NCBI GenBank assembly: GCA_943735955.1 | Contig: OX030958.1 | Span: forward strand, 2,411,531-2,475,530 | Length of the DNA: 64,000 nt | Source of the DNA: Piscicola geometra | Taxonomy: Eukaryota > Annelida > Clitellata > Hirudinida > Piscicolidae | Direction of reading: 5' to 3' | Translations under genes and position numbers: made by a program | Part shown: one piece after another, positions 1 to 17,668 of the stretch | Numbering within the stretch: the first letter of the stretch is position 1 | Layout of the letters: the number at the start of each line of letters is the position of its first letter | Notes under the pieces: generated by a model | The model's database searches: none | What the model was told of the DNA's origin: nothing | What the model saw: only the letters and a program-made list of their open reading frames with translations

Positions 1-7904
<7,904 letters not shown>

Positions 7905-8094
7905 ATACGGGTAGCTGAGTCGGAACGACTCTCGTCTCTACAAATAATGAAAGGTCCTCGTTTCAAGTGCAACCAATGCCGTAGTAAGCCAGATGCGCAA
8001 ATGAAAATATGCAGCCTAATTGGCCTCGAAGCTCGTTCGGGTTATACGCCACTATAATAATGCTCATTATTATTATTATTATTATTTCTATAGA
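7905..8094 (+). mobile_element. tRNA-derived SINE, copy with (ATT)n tail
   Basis: The head GGGTAGCTGAGTCGG resembles a tRNA A box (pol III promoter element). The 3' body CCTCGAAGCTCGTTCGGG followed by TACGCCACT ends in an ATT-repeat tail. The same 3' body recurs at 9475-9546 with a different simple tail, which supports a SINE family. The B box is degenerate. Confidence 0.6.
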
Positions 8095-8154
8095 AGTCAG
8101 TGACACAACAGAGCATTTAAGTTATGCGAGATAAATATAGAAAAGGAGAAAAGC

Positions 8155-8456
8155 GTGTTTTACAAACTATTCACCAAAACATGCAAGGCGAAAGTGAAAA
8201 AGGTCAAAAAAAGTAAAGACGACAAAGAAGAACAAAAAGAACCAGCCTTCAAGATGATTGAGACATTACAACTGAATGAATATGTAGCAGTGGCTTACCA
8301 AAATAATTGGTTTCCTGGTTATTTGGAAATAAATTATACATGAAAAAAATGCAGTTGTGAAGTTTCTTAATCCGTCCAAGAAACCTGGTTATTATCAATG
8401 ACCAGCAAGAGAAGAAAATCAGAGTGTCTCGAAAAGATTTGTTTTATGTAAAATAA
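8155..8456 (+). pseudogene. Fragment of a transposon-type C-terminal domain (VAVAY..WFPG module)
   Basis: The 62-residue frame from 8155 has a lysine-rich lead and then YVAVAYQNNWFPGYL. After a stop and frameshift near 8341 the downstream text still reads as VVKFLNPSKKPGYYQ, then a stop, then PAREENQSVSRKDLFYVK. This layout (VAVAY..W.PG, a VKF segment, then WP-type and D.L segments) is a small beta-rich C-terminal module I associate with repeat-encoded proteins in many invertebrate genomes. No parent transposase is visible nearby. It is broken by at least one frameshift and one stop. The family name is unknown to me. Confidence 0.45.
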
Positions 8457-8929
8457 AAGCCCCTAACTCTAGTAATTCTTAAAGACATTTGTTTATTGAA
8501 GAACATGAAACTATTAAAAAATTGTATGGTAGGTATAACGCCACATTTTTTTGTTGATTGAAAAATTGATTAAATATTATTTTCAGTTTGGCACATTGAA
8601 TAAAAGTATTTATTTCATTCATTGAGAACATTTTTAATTGATGTAAGGCTGAATTACTTTAATTTTAGATTCCCCAAAAAAAAATAGTTAATTAATTTAA
8701 ACCTTACAAACGTATATAATAATTAAAAGAATAAACTAAGTAAAAGTTGATTTCTTCCATAAGTCAAGCTTTTTAAATGTTAATAACTTTGTCATTTTTA
8801 AAGATATTATTCTTTTAACTTTTAAATAAGATTCCTTAAATCAAATTTGAAAAAACTATTGATTTTCAACAATATAAAAAAGATAAAACAACAGTTATAA
8901 CAGAAAAACAATATTTCTGTCTTGTGAGA
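8457..8929. other. AT-rich intergenic sequence
   Basis: No coding or repeat structure recognised. Confidence 0.5.
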
Positions 8930-9092
8930 TGTAGTTCCACAGAGCTACAAACTCATGTATGCAGATGCAAGAAGCTTTTTTGTCGCAGCGCTGACTCTTT
9001 GGAATAGTCTTCCCAATAGACTCAAATCCCCGAGCTCGACCGCGACATTTAGCCGTTGCCTGAAAACGTACTTGTTCGACCGATCACAATAA
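8930..9092 (+). pseudogene. LINE reverse-transcriptase C-terminal fragment
   Basis: The frame ending at TAA 9090-9092 reads RSFFVAALTLWNSLPNRL, then a TFSRCLKTYLF-type ending. This is the extreme C-terminus of CR1/L2/Jockey-type ORF2 proteins (pattern R.F...A...WN.LP....S.TF...LK..LF). Only the last ~45 codons remain, so this is a 5'-truncated LINE insertion. The following AT-rich sequence to about 9300 is probably its 3' UTR. Confidence 0.7.
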
Positions 9093-9167
9093 CTTACAAA
9101 TTTACTGCTCAATTTCCATTCATCAATTTCTTGCTTCCCAATTTAATATTTATTTTTTTTATTTATA

Positions 9168-9290
9168 CTAATGGTCAATAATAATTGTAAAATAAATAAA
9201 AATAATAATATTATATAGATATATATATATAGGATCAATAATAGTTGTAAAATAAATCATAATAATAATATAATATAGATATATACTTTT
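9168..9290. repeat. Two-copy ~58-bp tandem duplication
   Basis: The block GGTCAATAATAATTGTAAAA with its downstream AT run is repeated as GATCAATAATAGTTGTAAAA about 58 bp later, both followed by a TATAGATATATA stretch. It lies in the LINE 3' flank. Confidence 0.6.
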
Positions 9291-9474
9291 ATCTTAAATT
9301 TATTGTTATTATTATTTCAGTTTTTACCTTTAAAAAAATTTATTTTGTCCATTTATATATATATATATATATAGAAATGAATATATTGTTAAATTTCAAT
9401 AATTTACTTTACCTATACTAACCATTTATTCATATATCATTATTAATATTATTATCAAATTTTCCATAACTAAG

Positions 9475-9546
9475 TGGTCTTGAAGCCCGTCCGGGTTTAC
9501 GCCACGGTAATAACACTCGTCGTTGTATTGTATTGTATTGTATTGT
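9475..9546 (+). mobile_element. SINE 3' fragment with (TTGTA)n tail
   Basis: TCTTGAAGCCCGTCCGGG with GGTAATAACACTCG matches the 3' body of the SINE at 7905-8094. It ends in TTGTATTGTATTG repeats. The head is missing. Confidence 0.6.
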
Positions 9547-9818
9547 GAGGGGACCATGAATTTTCAATTTTAAAATAGGAATAACTTTTTTTTAAACAAA
9601 CAAGTTAAAATTTGGTTAACGTTTTTAAAACCAGTAAATCAAAATCTACAATTTAAGCGTTTCAATTTTAAAAAATGAACTAGTTTTAAAAATCAATTGG
9701 GGTTGCTAATTTAACGTACAAATTGCGTATTACAAATCTACTATCAATACACACTCTCCACACATAACTGCTCCAAGCTCTCCACATACCGCCGAACTAC
9801 ATACACTCCAGTACAAAC

Positions 9819-9958
9819 CCAGTGACGACAACAGTGAAGTCCATGATGTTCCATGCACTTCTCATGTAGGAGTCATTGTGCAGGATGAAGCCCAATGCTA
9901 CGATCTTGAAGGTCGCTTCAATGCAGAAGATGCCCAAGAAGTAGGGCTCTGTTTTCTC
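9819..9958 (-). CDS. Cav2: Cav2 calcium-channel alpha1, coding exon 3 (domain I, S2-S3)
   Basis: Translation gives [18 protein letters not shown], then the IVALGF and [13 protein letters not shown] segments. These are transmembrane segments S2 and S3 of repeat I of a Cav2-class (P/Q-, N-, R-type; Drosophila cacophony and worm UNC-2 class) voltage-gated calcium channel alpha1 subunit, the plasma-membrane pore that admits Ca2+ for transmitter release. The acceptor is AAAG|GAG at 9959-9960 and the donor GG|GTTTGT from 9818. The exon is 140 nt with a phase-2 end, which I recall as the size of the vertebrate equivalent. An upstream run of methionine-led codons in this frame is intron, not exon. 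No following exon is visible between here and the ACT array. Confidence 0.9.
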
Positions 9959-10751
9959 CTTTGTGTGTGTGTGTATATATACGTTTATCTGTGTATGCAT
10001 GTGTGTTTGTTGCTTTTGAAATGTTATTATTTCAATTTTTAATGTTTCACGAAAAGCTGGATTCACAAGATAAGGAAAACAAAAAGAAAATTAGAAAAAT
10101 TAAATTTTCAGATTAGTATATAATTACAAGTAATTCTATGCTTGAATTACGGCTGCCAATTCCATTATTTTCATTTTGAACTTAATTAATTCAGTATTAG
10201 TCACTCCATTTTAAAATAATTACCTATTTCAGTTAATTTTCATATCATTTAAATGGAAAAGCTTAGTATTTAAATTTTAGGATTTTACTAGAAATCAACA
10301 CATGGTCCATTGGGGTTGATAACAATGATAGTAATTTTTTAAAGAAATATATCTTATTTTTCATGAAAAAAATAATCTGGGAAAATATTGTGTATGAATA
10401 AATGCATGAGAAATCTTTTGGTAATGAAAATACCTTAATCTAAAGTAGCAACGACAACTCGAAAGGTTTCAATAGCAGACACAAAACATTCAAAAACCAC
10501 ATAAATTCAACAGTCCACAAAAGAAGGAAATGATTTGGGTGATAAGCACATTTCAAAACCAACTCAAAATTGAAACCTAAAATGTAAAATGTTTGAAAGC
10601 GCCATTACAAATTTTACATTGAACACATAAACGACAACAACAAAGTCGGCATCACAAACCATTTACGTTTAAGCCAAAAACAAAAATAATATCGGCAACA
10701 CCAACCGATGCCAACAATAACACACATAAAAGAATCAACATCAACACTGAC

Positions 10752-10857
10752 CAGTTCGAGAGTCAATGGCGTTTTGTCCTTCTCAGGCAGATGTTCTTCC
10801 AAGGCGAGCACCACACAATTGGCGATGATGGTACTCAAAACGAGGTATTCGAACGGA
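10752..10857 (-). CDS. Cav2: Cav2 calcium-channel alpha1, coding exon 2 (domain I, S1)
   Basis: Reads [20 protein letters not shown], then [15 protein letters not shown]: segment S1 of repeat I and the acidic S1-S2 loop typical of Cav2 rather than Cav1 or Cav3. It is 106 nt, as I recall for vertebrate Cav2 genes. The acceptor is unusual: the intron ends GCTGC-AC just before TCCGTTC (AC at 10858-10859), the 3' end of a U12-type AT-AC intron. The donor is CTG|GTCAGT from 10751. Joined to exon 1 it restores EWSPFEY across the junction, which confirms the splice. Confidence 0.93.
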
Positions 10858-10858
10858 G
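10752..10858 (-). other. Intron 2 boundaries (9959-10751) flank this exon
   Basis: Intron 2 of the Cav2 gene runs from GTCAGT at 10751 to the AG at 9959-9960 (about 790 bp). It is ordinary GT-AG and AT-rich, with a short (GT)n/(TA)n run next to the 3' splice site at 9963-9981. No other feature was seen in it. Confidence 0.7.
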
Positions 10859-10914
10859 TGCAGCGCAGTTAAGGGAGGGCAGTTGATGTCGATGAATGCA
10901 TGTGAAATAGTTGA

Positions 10915-11160
10915 AGCTGTGCTTTAAACTAAATTAACCTTCAATTAACGCCGTTAAAAAACGTATTTGAAATTTCAACGCAGTTAACCAAATTCATCGA
11001 AATGAAACATTTGTTAAACTTATTTATTGTTTTGCGCAACAAAAAATAGTTTAAATCATTTCGTTGAAAATGTATCTCTTGTTTTTAAAGTTGCATTTCA
11101 TTAAAAAAATTCATTTCCTGTAGATTTGATGAAAAACATGTAACATGTTCAAATAGTGTG
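10915..11160 (+). mobile_element. Fragment of the TAGAGCTGTG hAT-like family
   Basis: AGCTGTGCTTTAAACTAAAT at about 10917 and the later GTTGCATTTCATTAAAAAAA resemble the left part of the elements at 24306-25242 and 38101-39346. It sits inside the Cav2 AT-AC intron. Ends are not clear. Confidence 0.45.
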
Positions 11161-11194
11161 AAATTTTAACAAAAGAAAAAGTAGTCTTTTTGTT

Positions 11195-11990
11195 ATATTC
11201 CGTGTACTGTACTGTATTTTATTGTGTTGTGTTGTATTGTAGTTTTTTGTATTTTATTGTATTGTGTTGTGTTGTGTTGTATTTTATTGTATTGTGTTAT
11301 GTTGTATTGTGTTATGTTGTGTTGTATTGTATTGTATTGTATTGTATTTTATTGTATTTTATTGTATTGTATTGTATTTTCTTGTATTGTATTGTATTGT
11401 ATTGTATTGTCTTTTATTGTATTTTATTGTATTTTATTTTATTGTATTGTATTTTATTTTATTTTATTTTATTTTATTGTATTTTATTTTATTGTATTTT
11501 ATTTTATTGTATTTTATTTTATTGTATTTTATTTTATTGTATTTTATTTTATTGTATTTTATTTTATTGTATTTTATTTTATTGTATTTTATTTTATTGT
11601 ATTTTATTTTATTGTATTTTATTTTATTGTATTTTATTTTATTGTATTTTATTTTATTGTATTTTATTTTATTGTATTTTATTTTATTGTATTTTATTTT
11701 ATTGTATTTTATTTTATTGTATTTTATTTTATTGTATTTTATTTTATTGTATTTTATTTTATTGTATTTTATTTTATTGTATTTTATTTTATTGTATTTT
11801 ATTTTATTGTATTTTATTTTATTGTATTTTATTTTATTGTATTTTATTTTATTGTATTTTATTTTATTGTATTTTATTTTATTGTATTTTATTTTATTGT
11901 ATTTTATTTTATTGTATTTTATTTTATTGTATTTTGTTTTATTGTATTTTATTATTATTATTATTATTTTTATTGTTGTTGTTGTTGTTT
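11195..11990. repeat. 15-bp tandem repeat (ATTGTATTTTATTTT)n
   Basis: It starts as irregular ATTGT/ATTTT pentamers and from about 11470 to 11940 becomes a near-perfect 15-bp array, ending in ATT and GTT triplets. It reads open in three frames only because the unit length is a multiple of three and lacks stops; it is not coding. It lies within the Cav2 AT-AC intron. The pentamer resembles the SINE tail at 9525-9546, a possible seed. Confidence 0.97.
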
Positions 11991-12100
11991 TTATTTTTTT
12001 GATTTATATTTTTATTCTTTTTGTTATTGCTATTACTAATGAATAAAATAATTAATGAGCTCAAGAAATAACGAAAGAGTTGAAAACTAACTAAAAATAC

Positions 12101-12357
12101 TTTTCAAAGGATATGACCACTCAATGATTGTCTGAGCGTACTTCCTGATAAAGTTGTCACTCGAAAAAATGAAGAGTGACCTGTTAGCCTTGCGACGCAT
12201 TCCTGGCAGCTCTAGTCTATCGACTTTCCTGGCAACCCTGGGAAGACTCTCCCGGTAGGAACCCATCTCGCCACTGTCACCCTTTTCTTCCTCGCCCTCG
12301 AACGACAGTTGAGTCATGTCTTCTTCTCGTCTTTCTTTAGTCTATATCCTTTGAAAA
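12101..12357. promoter_or_regulatory. 14-bp perfect inverted repeat flanking Cav2 exon 1
   Basis: TTTTCAAAGGATAT at 12101-12114 and ATATCCTTTGAAAA at 12344-12357 are perfect reverse complements. They bracket exon 1. The 12101-12114 arm is the U12 5' splice site itself, so in the pre-mRNA the upstream arm could pair with it. The structure is seen; a regulatory role is inference. Confidence 0.55.
12115..12317 (-). CDS. Cav2: Cav2 calcium-channel alpha1, coding exon 1 (N-terminus)
   Basis: The frame begins ATG at 12317 (G at -3) and encodes an acidic and then basic N-terminal tail, followed by RSLFIFSSDNFIRKYAQ and TIIEW leading into S1. The NRSLF.FS.DN..RKYA pattern is the conserved cytoplasmic N-terminal end of Cav2 alpha1 subunits. 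I chose this ATG because an in-frame TAG lies nine codons upstream and no convincing acceptor is present, so this looks like the true first coding exon. The N-tail (about 40 residues before NRSLF) is shorter than in mammals. The exon ends at the AT-AC 5' splice site. The promoter and 5' UTR would lie at higher coordinates; none was identified. Confidence 0.85.
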
Positions 12358-12465
12358 TTCATGGTTCAGAAATTTTAAAGTTTGAAAGTTATTTATGTTT
12401 TTTACAATTTAAAAATCTTTCTTTCATTTTTATTTTGCAAATGAATTAATTTATTAATTTTCGTT

Positions 12466-12530
12466 TAGTTTTTTTAGCGCTTTTGTTTTTTTTCCTAAGG
12501 GCGCTATACAAATAATTAGTTGAATGATTT
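12466..12530 (+). mobile_element. LINE 3' end (GGGCGCTATACAAATAA type)
   Basis: TTAGCGCTTTTG and CCTAAGGGCGCTATACAAA form the small hairpin-like 3' terminus typical of L2/CR1-type LINEs, as also seen at 37345-37390 and 35205-35250. Only the tail is present. Confidence 0.5.
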
Positions 12531-12844
12531 CAATAACATTACTCTTTTCTTTCTATTTTCAACATTTTCTGTCTTTTAAGAGGTTATTTTCAGTCCTTAT
12601 TCAAACCATGTAAATGAATTTTTGGTTTTGGCGTTTCTTCATTTTTGTGAATTTTTTATATAAATTGTAAAAACGAACCAGACTTCATAGCCATATGGCA
12701 CACTTCAAAATCAATTAGCGATGATTATTTGTTGTATTTTTCATCTTTTAGAACATTTTATTATAAGAATTTTGTTTAAATTTTTACGAAAGATTTTTGA
12801 AATCAATCTATAAATAAAATAAAATTATATAATGCGTATTCATA

Positions 12845-12965
12845 ATGTGCCAAGGCACGCAACTGAGGCGCCGGCCACACTCACGGTTGGCTGAACAGGG
12901 ATTCGAGCTGGCGACCTTTGAGTTGCAAGTTCAACGACTTCACCATCTAAGCCAGCCCGCTCGCC
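12845..12965 (-). mobile_element. tRNA-derived SINE head
   Basis: On the minus strand it reads GGCTTAGATGGTGAAGTCG (A box) and later AGCTCGAATCCC (B box), spaced as in a tRNA-derived pol III promoter. It is related to, but diverged from, the SINEs at 13519, 33526 and 46551/48823. The open frame here on the plus strand is incidental. Confidence 0.7.
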
Positions 12966-13289
12966 AAATTTACCCTAATTTTGATATTTCTTCTACAAAA
13001 GCATTCAATGCCTCTCAAGACTTTCCTGCGCATATTGATCGAATCCTCATAAGCATGGTCCTTTTGAGGTTTCAGGTTAAACGTTAAATTATGCTAAAAC
13101 AAAATAATTTTACCGTCAAAAGCTTTTTGTGTAACATTTTTTTACGGAAATTTTGTTAACGGACGTTAATTCAAGTTACAAACCCGCAAAACTCGTTAAT
13201 TAAAAAAAGTTTATAATGAAATCAACGTTATGAATTTGCATCTTGTAAAAATAAAATTCATAATTTAAAACAAATCGGATTGTTATAGT

Positions 13290-13480
13290 TAAAAAAATAT
13301 TCCAATCCTCTAGTTTATTTCTATGAAATTTGGCCATCTTGAATTGTATCTCTTGAGTAGATCTAAACATTTCAAAACGTCCACTTAGGCCATGATAAAC
13401 AATAACAATACAAAAGTTCGACCAAAAAATTAATTTGTTTGTTAAAATAACCACACCCGAGATTGAAAAAACACCCTCAT
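13290..13480 (-). repeat. Repeat module B (unclassified interspersed repeat)
   Basis: The minus strand contains a CTTAGGCC-type variant of the segment reading TATTGTT..ATCATG..CTAAGTGGACGTTTTGAAA. Related copies occur at 21370-21420 (-), 33465-33520 (+) and 36975-37060 (+). The nature of the element is unknown. Confidence 0.5.
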
Positions 13481-13518
13481 CACGTTTTTGAGATATCTTA
13501 GTTGAATGAACATAATTG

Positions 13519-13786
13519 GAGGGCGGGGATGGCTTAGATGGTACACGTCAGACTTGCAACTTAAAAGTTGCGTGTTCGAATCCTTGACGAGCAACCGTGA
13601 ACTATCATATACCTAGTGTATATGATGCGGTGTTTGCGACGTATGCATTGAGAGATGTGTACGTCGTGTGAAGTGGCGTCTCTGGCGCATAAGAACCATG
13701 GTTCTCAGAACTATTGTAACATGGCCTGCGTCTGTCAGGCTGTGAATAATACAGACCAAAATAAATAAATAATAATAATATTAATC
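13519..13786 (+). mobile_element. tRNA-derived SINE, full-length-looking
   Basis: It has an A box in GGATGGCTTAGATGG and a B box in GTGTTCGAATCC. A body follows with ATCATATACCTAGTG and TATATGATGCGG (hairpin-prone) and AACATGGCCTGCGTCTGTC, then the tail GACCAAAATAAATAAATAAT. It is about 265 bp. Copies at 33526-33772 (-) and 46551/48823-49058 (+) share the whole body. Confidence 0.85.
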
Positions 13787-15014
13787 TTTGATCACGCTTT
13801 TTATACGGTATGCGTCGGAATCTACCATCGGGGAAATATTCTTCAAGGAAATTTTTTTTACTTTTTAAGCATAGGAAACACTAAAAAACGAACTTTATTT
13901 TTGAAAATTGCATTTCTTTTTTTAACTTTTTTTTACGTAACTTAAAATTTCAACATTGGAATTTACTATACAGATGAAAACATATTACAAATGCATTACA
14001 TTTTAATACTATTTGTTTTTTACTTAAAAAAATTAAAATATAATATATATGAATGGAATTTATTTATTTAAAATTAAAAAAAAAAAATTCCAATTTTTTT
14101 TAGCCACTTAAACGTAAAAAAAGAAATAAAATGAAATGAAATGTAAAAAAAAATAAAGAATAGATAGAACTACAAATAAGAGTAATTCATTAAAAAAATA
14201 TTGAAATTTTTTTACGCAATTTGAAATTTCAACATTGGAATCTACCTTTAGGCCAAAACATAAGATAACATCGTTAAATTTTAATACAATTTGTTTTTTA
14301 TTTAACCTAAAAAATCAAATAAAGTAATAAGTTTCATAAATTTGATCTATTCGTAAAAAAAAATTTTTTTCTCTTTGAAGTGTTTTCCTTGTGTAGTAGA
14401 TTCCAATTGTAATCGTTTATACTTTGTATTTCATGTTGGATTATCCTATTTGAATATTTTTGGAGTATAATTGAAGTTTATAAAAACAAAATCATTTTCT
14501 TAAATTATTATTTATTTTGCACTTCCTATACAGAGTATTATGGAATACTAGTTAAATTTCTTCAATTAACTTAGTTAGTTTCAGGGAAAGAATATTCAAA
14601 ACTTTATTAGTACATGAAATAATCAATTTTAATAATATTTCATTTTTTTAAATAGATGATTTTGGTTTTTTGCCTCTTCATGCCCCCCCCCCTGTAGTCT
14701 GAGTCATAGTACTTATGATTACTTAATCATTTTCCAATTTTGACTTTTAGTTAGTTTTTTTAAATAGCAAAAAACTAATTGTTTAATTATATCGAGGTTG
14801 AGATTTTCTTTGTTTGAATAACAATGTTGTCTTAAGCACTAAAAACCAATATTTCTTGCATATTGCTACAACTTCCCTTCAAACTGTAATTTCAGCAGTT
14901 CGAAATTATCCTACAATGGTTTTGTTGACATGAGTCAGATTAAATCCCACAATAAAATAAACAAAAAACCAGTCGAATTCTGTTCTATATTCTTATTAAA
15001 CAAATATTTAAATA
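13787..15014. other. Very AT-rich intergenic sequence
   Basis: Homopolymer A/T runs, one C9 run near 14685, and a loosely repeated motif (AATTTCAACATTGGAATCTAC at about 13948 and 14228). No gene seen. Confidence 0.5.
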
Positions 15015-15352
15015 GGCGTAAATCTTCTGCAGCTAAATTTTACAGCTGCAATAAGTTTCTTCATATATTTTCTTCTGCGGCTTGAAAAGAACTTTTGTAA
15101 ACTTAATGAAATTAATAAAAAATAATTAATCCCTATTTCTACGGAAAATATTATTTATTTATTCTTATAATTAAGATAGCAATACGAAATCAGCCTAATT
15201 CTTAAAATGATTAACAGCCTTCATAAAATATATTAGAAACTATTAATTAAATCTAGAGAAATTGTATTTTTCATTTTTATTAATAAATTTAAAAATAAAT
15301 TTTCTCAGACTTTTAGGCTATTCTAGTAAATTTAGCTGCAGAAGATTTAAGC
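15015..15352. mobile_element. MITE-like element with ~28-bp terminal inverted repeats
   Basis: GGCGTAAATCTTCTGCAGC starts at 15015. Its reverse complement variant, GCTGCAGAAGATTTAAGCC, ends at 15352. The match extends to about 28 bp with few differences. The 338-bp interior is AT-rich and non-coding. Confidence 0.65.
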
Positions 15353-17668
15353 CAAAATCAGAAATTAACCAAAAAAATTAAAAACGTTAAAAAAAGTTAA
15401 TTTAGTTTTAAGATATTATTTAAAATAAATTCTAAAAAAACAATGAAATTATTTAGTTTATTTCAAATTAACAAGAAAAATTGCCTAGTTTTAAAAGATT
15501 TTAATATAAAATTTCGTAAATTTCTGTCCGTTAATATTTAAACGGAAATGGATGTTAACGTAAACGATCGGTAATGGTCGGAAACTTCAAACGCCCATGC
15601 TTATGATCAGAGCTCGAGCTTACGTAGATTTGTGGTGTCTTCTCATTGGGACGGATATAAATGCTTAATAGAGGTGTTTTTATAGACATTTTCATTAAAA
15701 GAAAATTATTTATTTCTGAATAACATTTTTTAAATAAATAAATTAGAGGATTTAAACAGGTTTTTATATTTCAAAGTATTAATAACCTAATTTATTTATC
15801 ATCATATCAATTTTGAAACTAAATAATTAATTCATTAAATAAATTTTCATTGTAATTTTGGAATAAACTCTTACTTTAACAAGTTTTCGTTCTTCTAAAC
15901 TAGTAAACTATCCAAATCAAAACTTCAGTCTACAAGTTTCATCAATTTATCTTTTTTTGTGACAAAGGCAATCAATCCATAGACTTCGTTCATGCTATTA
16001 ATCATCATCAGCCATCAATTACTGCCAGCTTTGAAACCTTGTTGACGCTCACTCAACTCTCTAACACCCTGCCTTCTTTCGAAGACCACGTGTTTGCTAG
16101 GCAAACATTTCGATGGATATAACTAGTGGTCAAAAGATGAAACCTTGCAGTGATTAACTATTTGATTTATAGCAGAGTTTGGCGATGTTAACGAGCACTG
16201 AAACACTAGCCATTTCACCTATTGCACATCCGCTATAATAACTTGCCTCGGTCATTGCATATCATACACCTATATACATTCACATACATGTCTATATCTC
16301 CATTCCTTCATATTCACCTCTAACACATACATACTTGATTTGATATTTACATAGATTATTTCATGTTCACATATAGCCGATTTATAAGAGAGTGTACAAA
16401 AGAAGCACATCGAGACGGGCAATATCTTACAAGTTTGTGAACGTTGCGTGTGTGATGTGTTTCAAATGTGCAAGCTGCAAGGGATCGATGTTACGTGTGC
16501 TCTTGTCTAGGAGGAATGCACTGAGTTCCCTTGGAGTTCTTAGTGATGCATCGTGAGAAAAAATTAAACGTTATTATTCTATAATAAAAAATTAATTAAA
16601 TACAATAAATAAAAGTAAATTAATTTTAACATTTAAATTGCAATTTGGATAACTTTGAAAAGAGCTTTAAACTCTTATAATTGTCTCCGAACAGCATTGA
16701 GCAGCAGCCCTCAAGTAATCAATGAACCGTTTTCAGTATGGTCATCGGACTTATTGTGATTTAAGTGATGAATCAATAACTAAAAGAGTCTAGGTGTGTA
16801 TAAAAATCTGAGCTTTTGACATTCTATTAGACATGTTGCGATGGTCGTTGTTACATATTTTTTATCTCTAGGCCGAAATACATCAACAACACTGGCTGCC
16901 AACATTTTTGTAAATCGTATGTCAGTTAATGTGTTTTTTTTAAATTCGTGCCTTAAATGGAAATGAAATCTCATAACTTTTTACGAAGGGTAGTTAACGA
17001 AATTTCTCCGCACACAGTCATCATGTTATCTAGCAATTTTAACGCGCGCATTGAAGCCGACGGTCAAGAGACAAATACAGAATTTATTTTGAAAAAAATA
17101 ATAACTGTTGCCAACTTGGAATCTGTGCGAAACCTCAAACAATAACAATTCTATTAACTGAATTTTAATAATATAGTCAAATTATTTTTGAACTTTTTCA
17201 AATGATAAAATAGTTTTAAAAATTCTTATTAAATTAGATGTTTCTAACATTCATCGCAAAATACCGGAACTATTCTCTACCTTAAACTAATGTACTAAAA
17301 TTATTCTTTTCACTAACTTCAGATTTTTTTATCATAGATTTAACGTTGTTTATTTAATTATTTATTTATGTTATTTAATGTTTTCAAAAATTCTATTAAA
17401 AACTACTAAATTGTATTTCATTCAAAAAAGAAACAAGTTTATTACAAAAATATTGCACTTTGTTTATTGCTTTGAATAATGTAACTAGCAAAATTAAAAA
17501 CCTAGAAAAAATTGAAAATCAATATGAAGTTTATTAAAATTTCAATCTAATTAAATAAAAACCAGTGTGTCAAAAAATATTGTACTTTGTCAAATGTTTG
17601 AATAATATAATCAAACAAAATAAAAACCAAGAAAAAAATTAAATTTAATATCAATTTCATAACAATCT
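15353..17668. other. Intergenic sequence, no confident gene
   Basis: Mostly AT-rich. A less AT-rich block at about 15950-16560 has short open frames with several cysteines around 16440-16480, but no conserved domain I can name and no convincing splice frame. Nothing reportable as a gene. Confidence 0.4.

Larger units (their letters stand above)
10858..12114 (-). other. U12-type AT-AC intron (Cav2 intron 1)
   Basis: On the minus strand the intron starts ATATCCTTTG at 12114, an exact match to the U12 AT-AC 5' splice-site consensus. It ends AC at 10859-10858. The sequence TCCCTTAAC at 10876-10868 matches the U12 branch site (consensus TTCCTTAAC) at the expected ~10-nt distance. Removing it joins TGG TC and T CCG to give an in-frame W-S-P-F-E-Y. 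Minor introns at this position are known to be conserved in voltage-gated Ca and Na channel genes. The 1,257-bp intron also contains a large 15-bp tandem repeat and a hAT-like fragment. Confidence 0.9.

Noticed and set aside
11190..12046. Three overlapping ~260-270-codon open frames
   Set aside because: They are read-through of the 15-bp repeat in every frame (F/I/L/Y/C only); no gene.
12845..13087. 80-codon plus-strand frame
   Set aside because: Reads the antisense of a tRNA-derived SINE (A and B boxes visible on the minus strand).
16381..16557. Cys-containing frame reading CFKCASCKG, LIM-like at first sight
   Set aside because: Only one short Cys cluster, no second half of a zinc finger, no splice context; likely chance.
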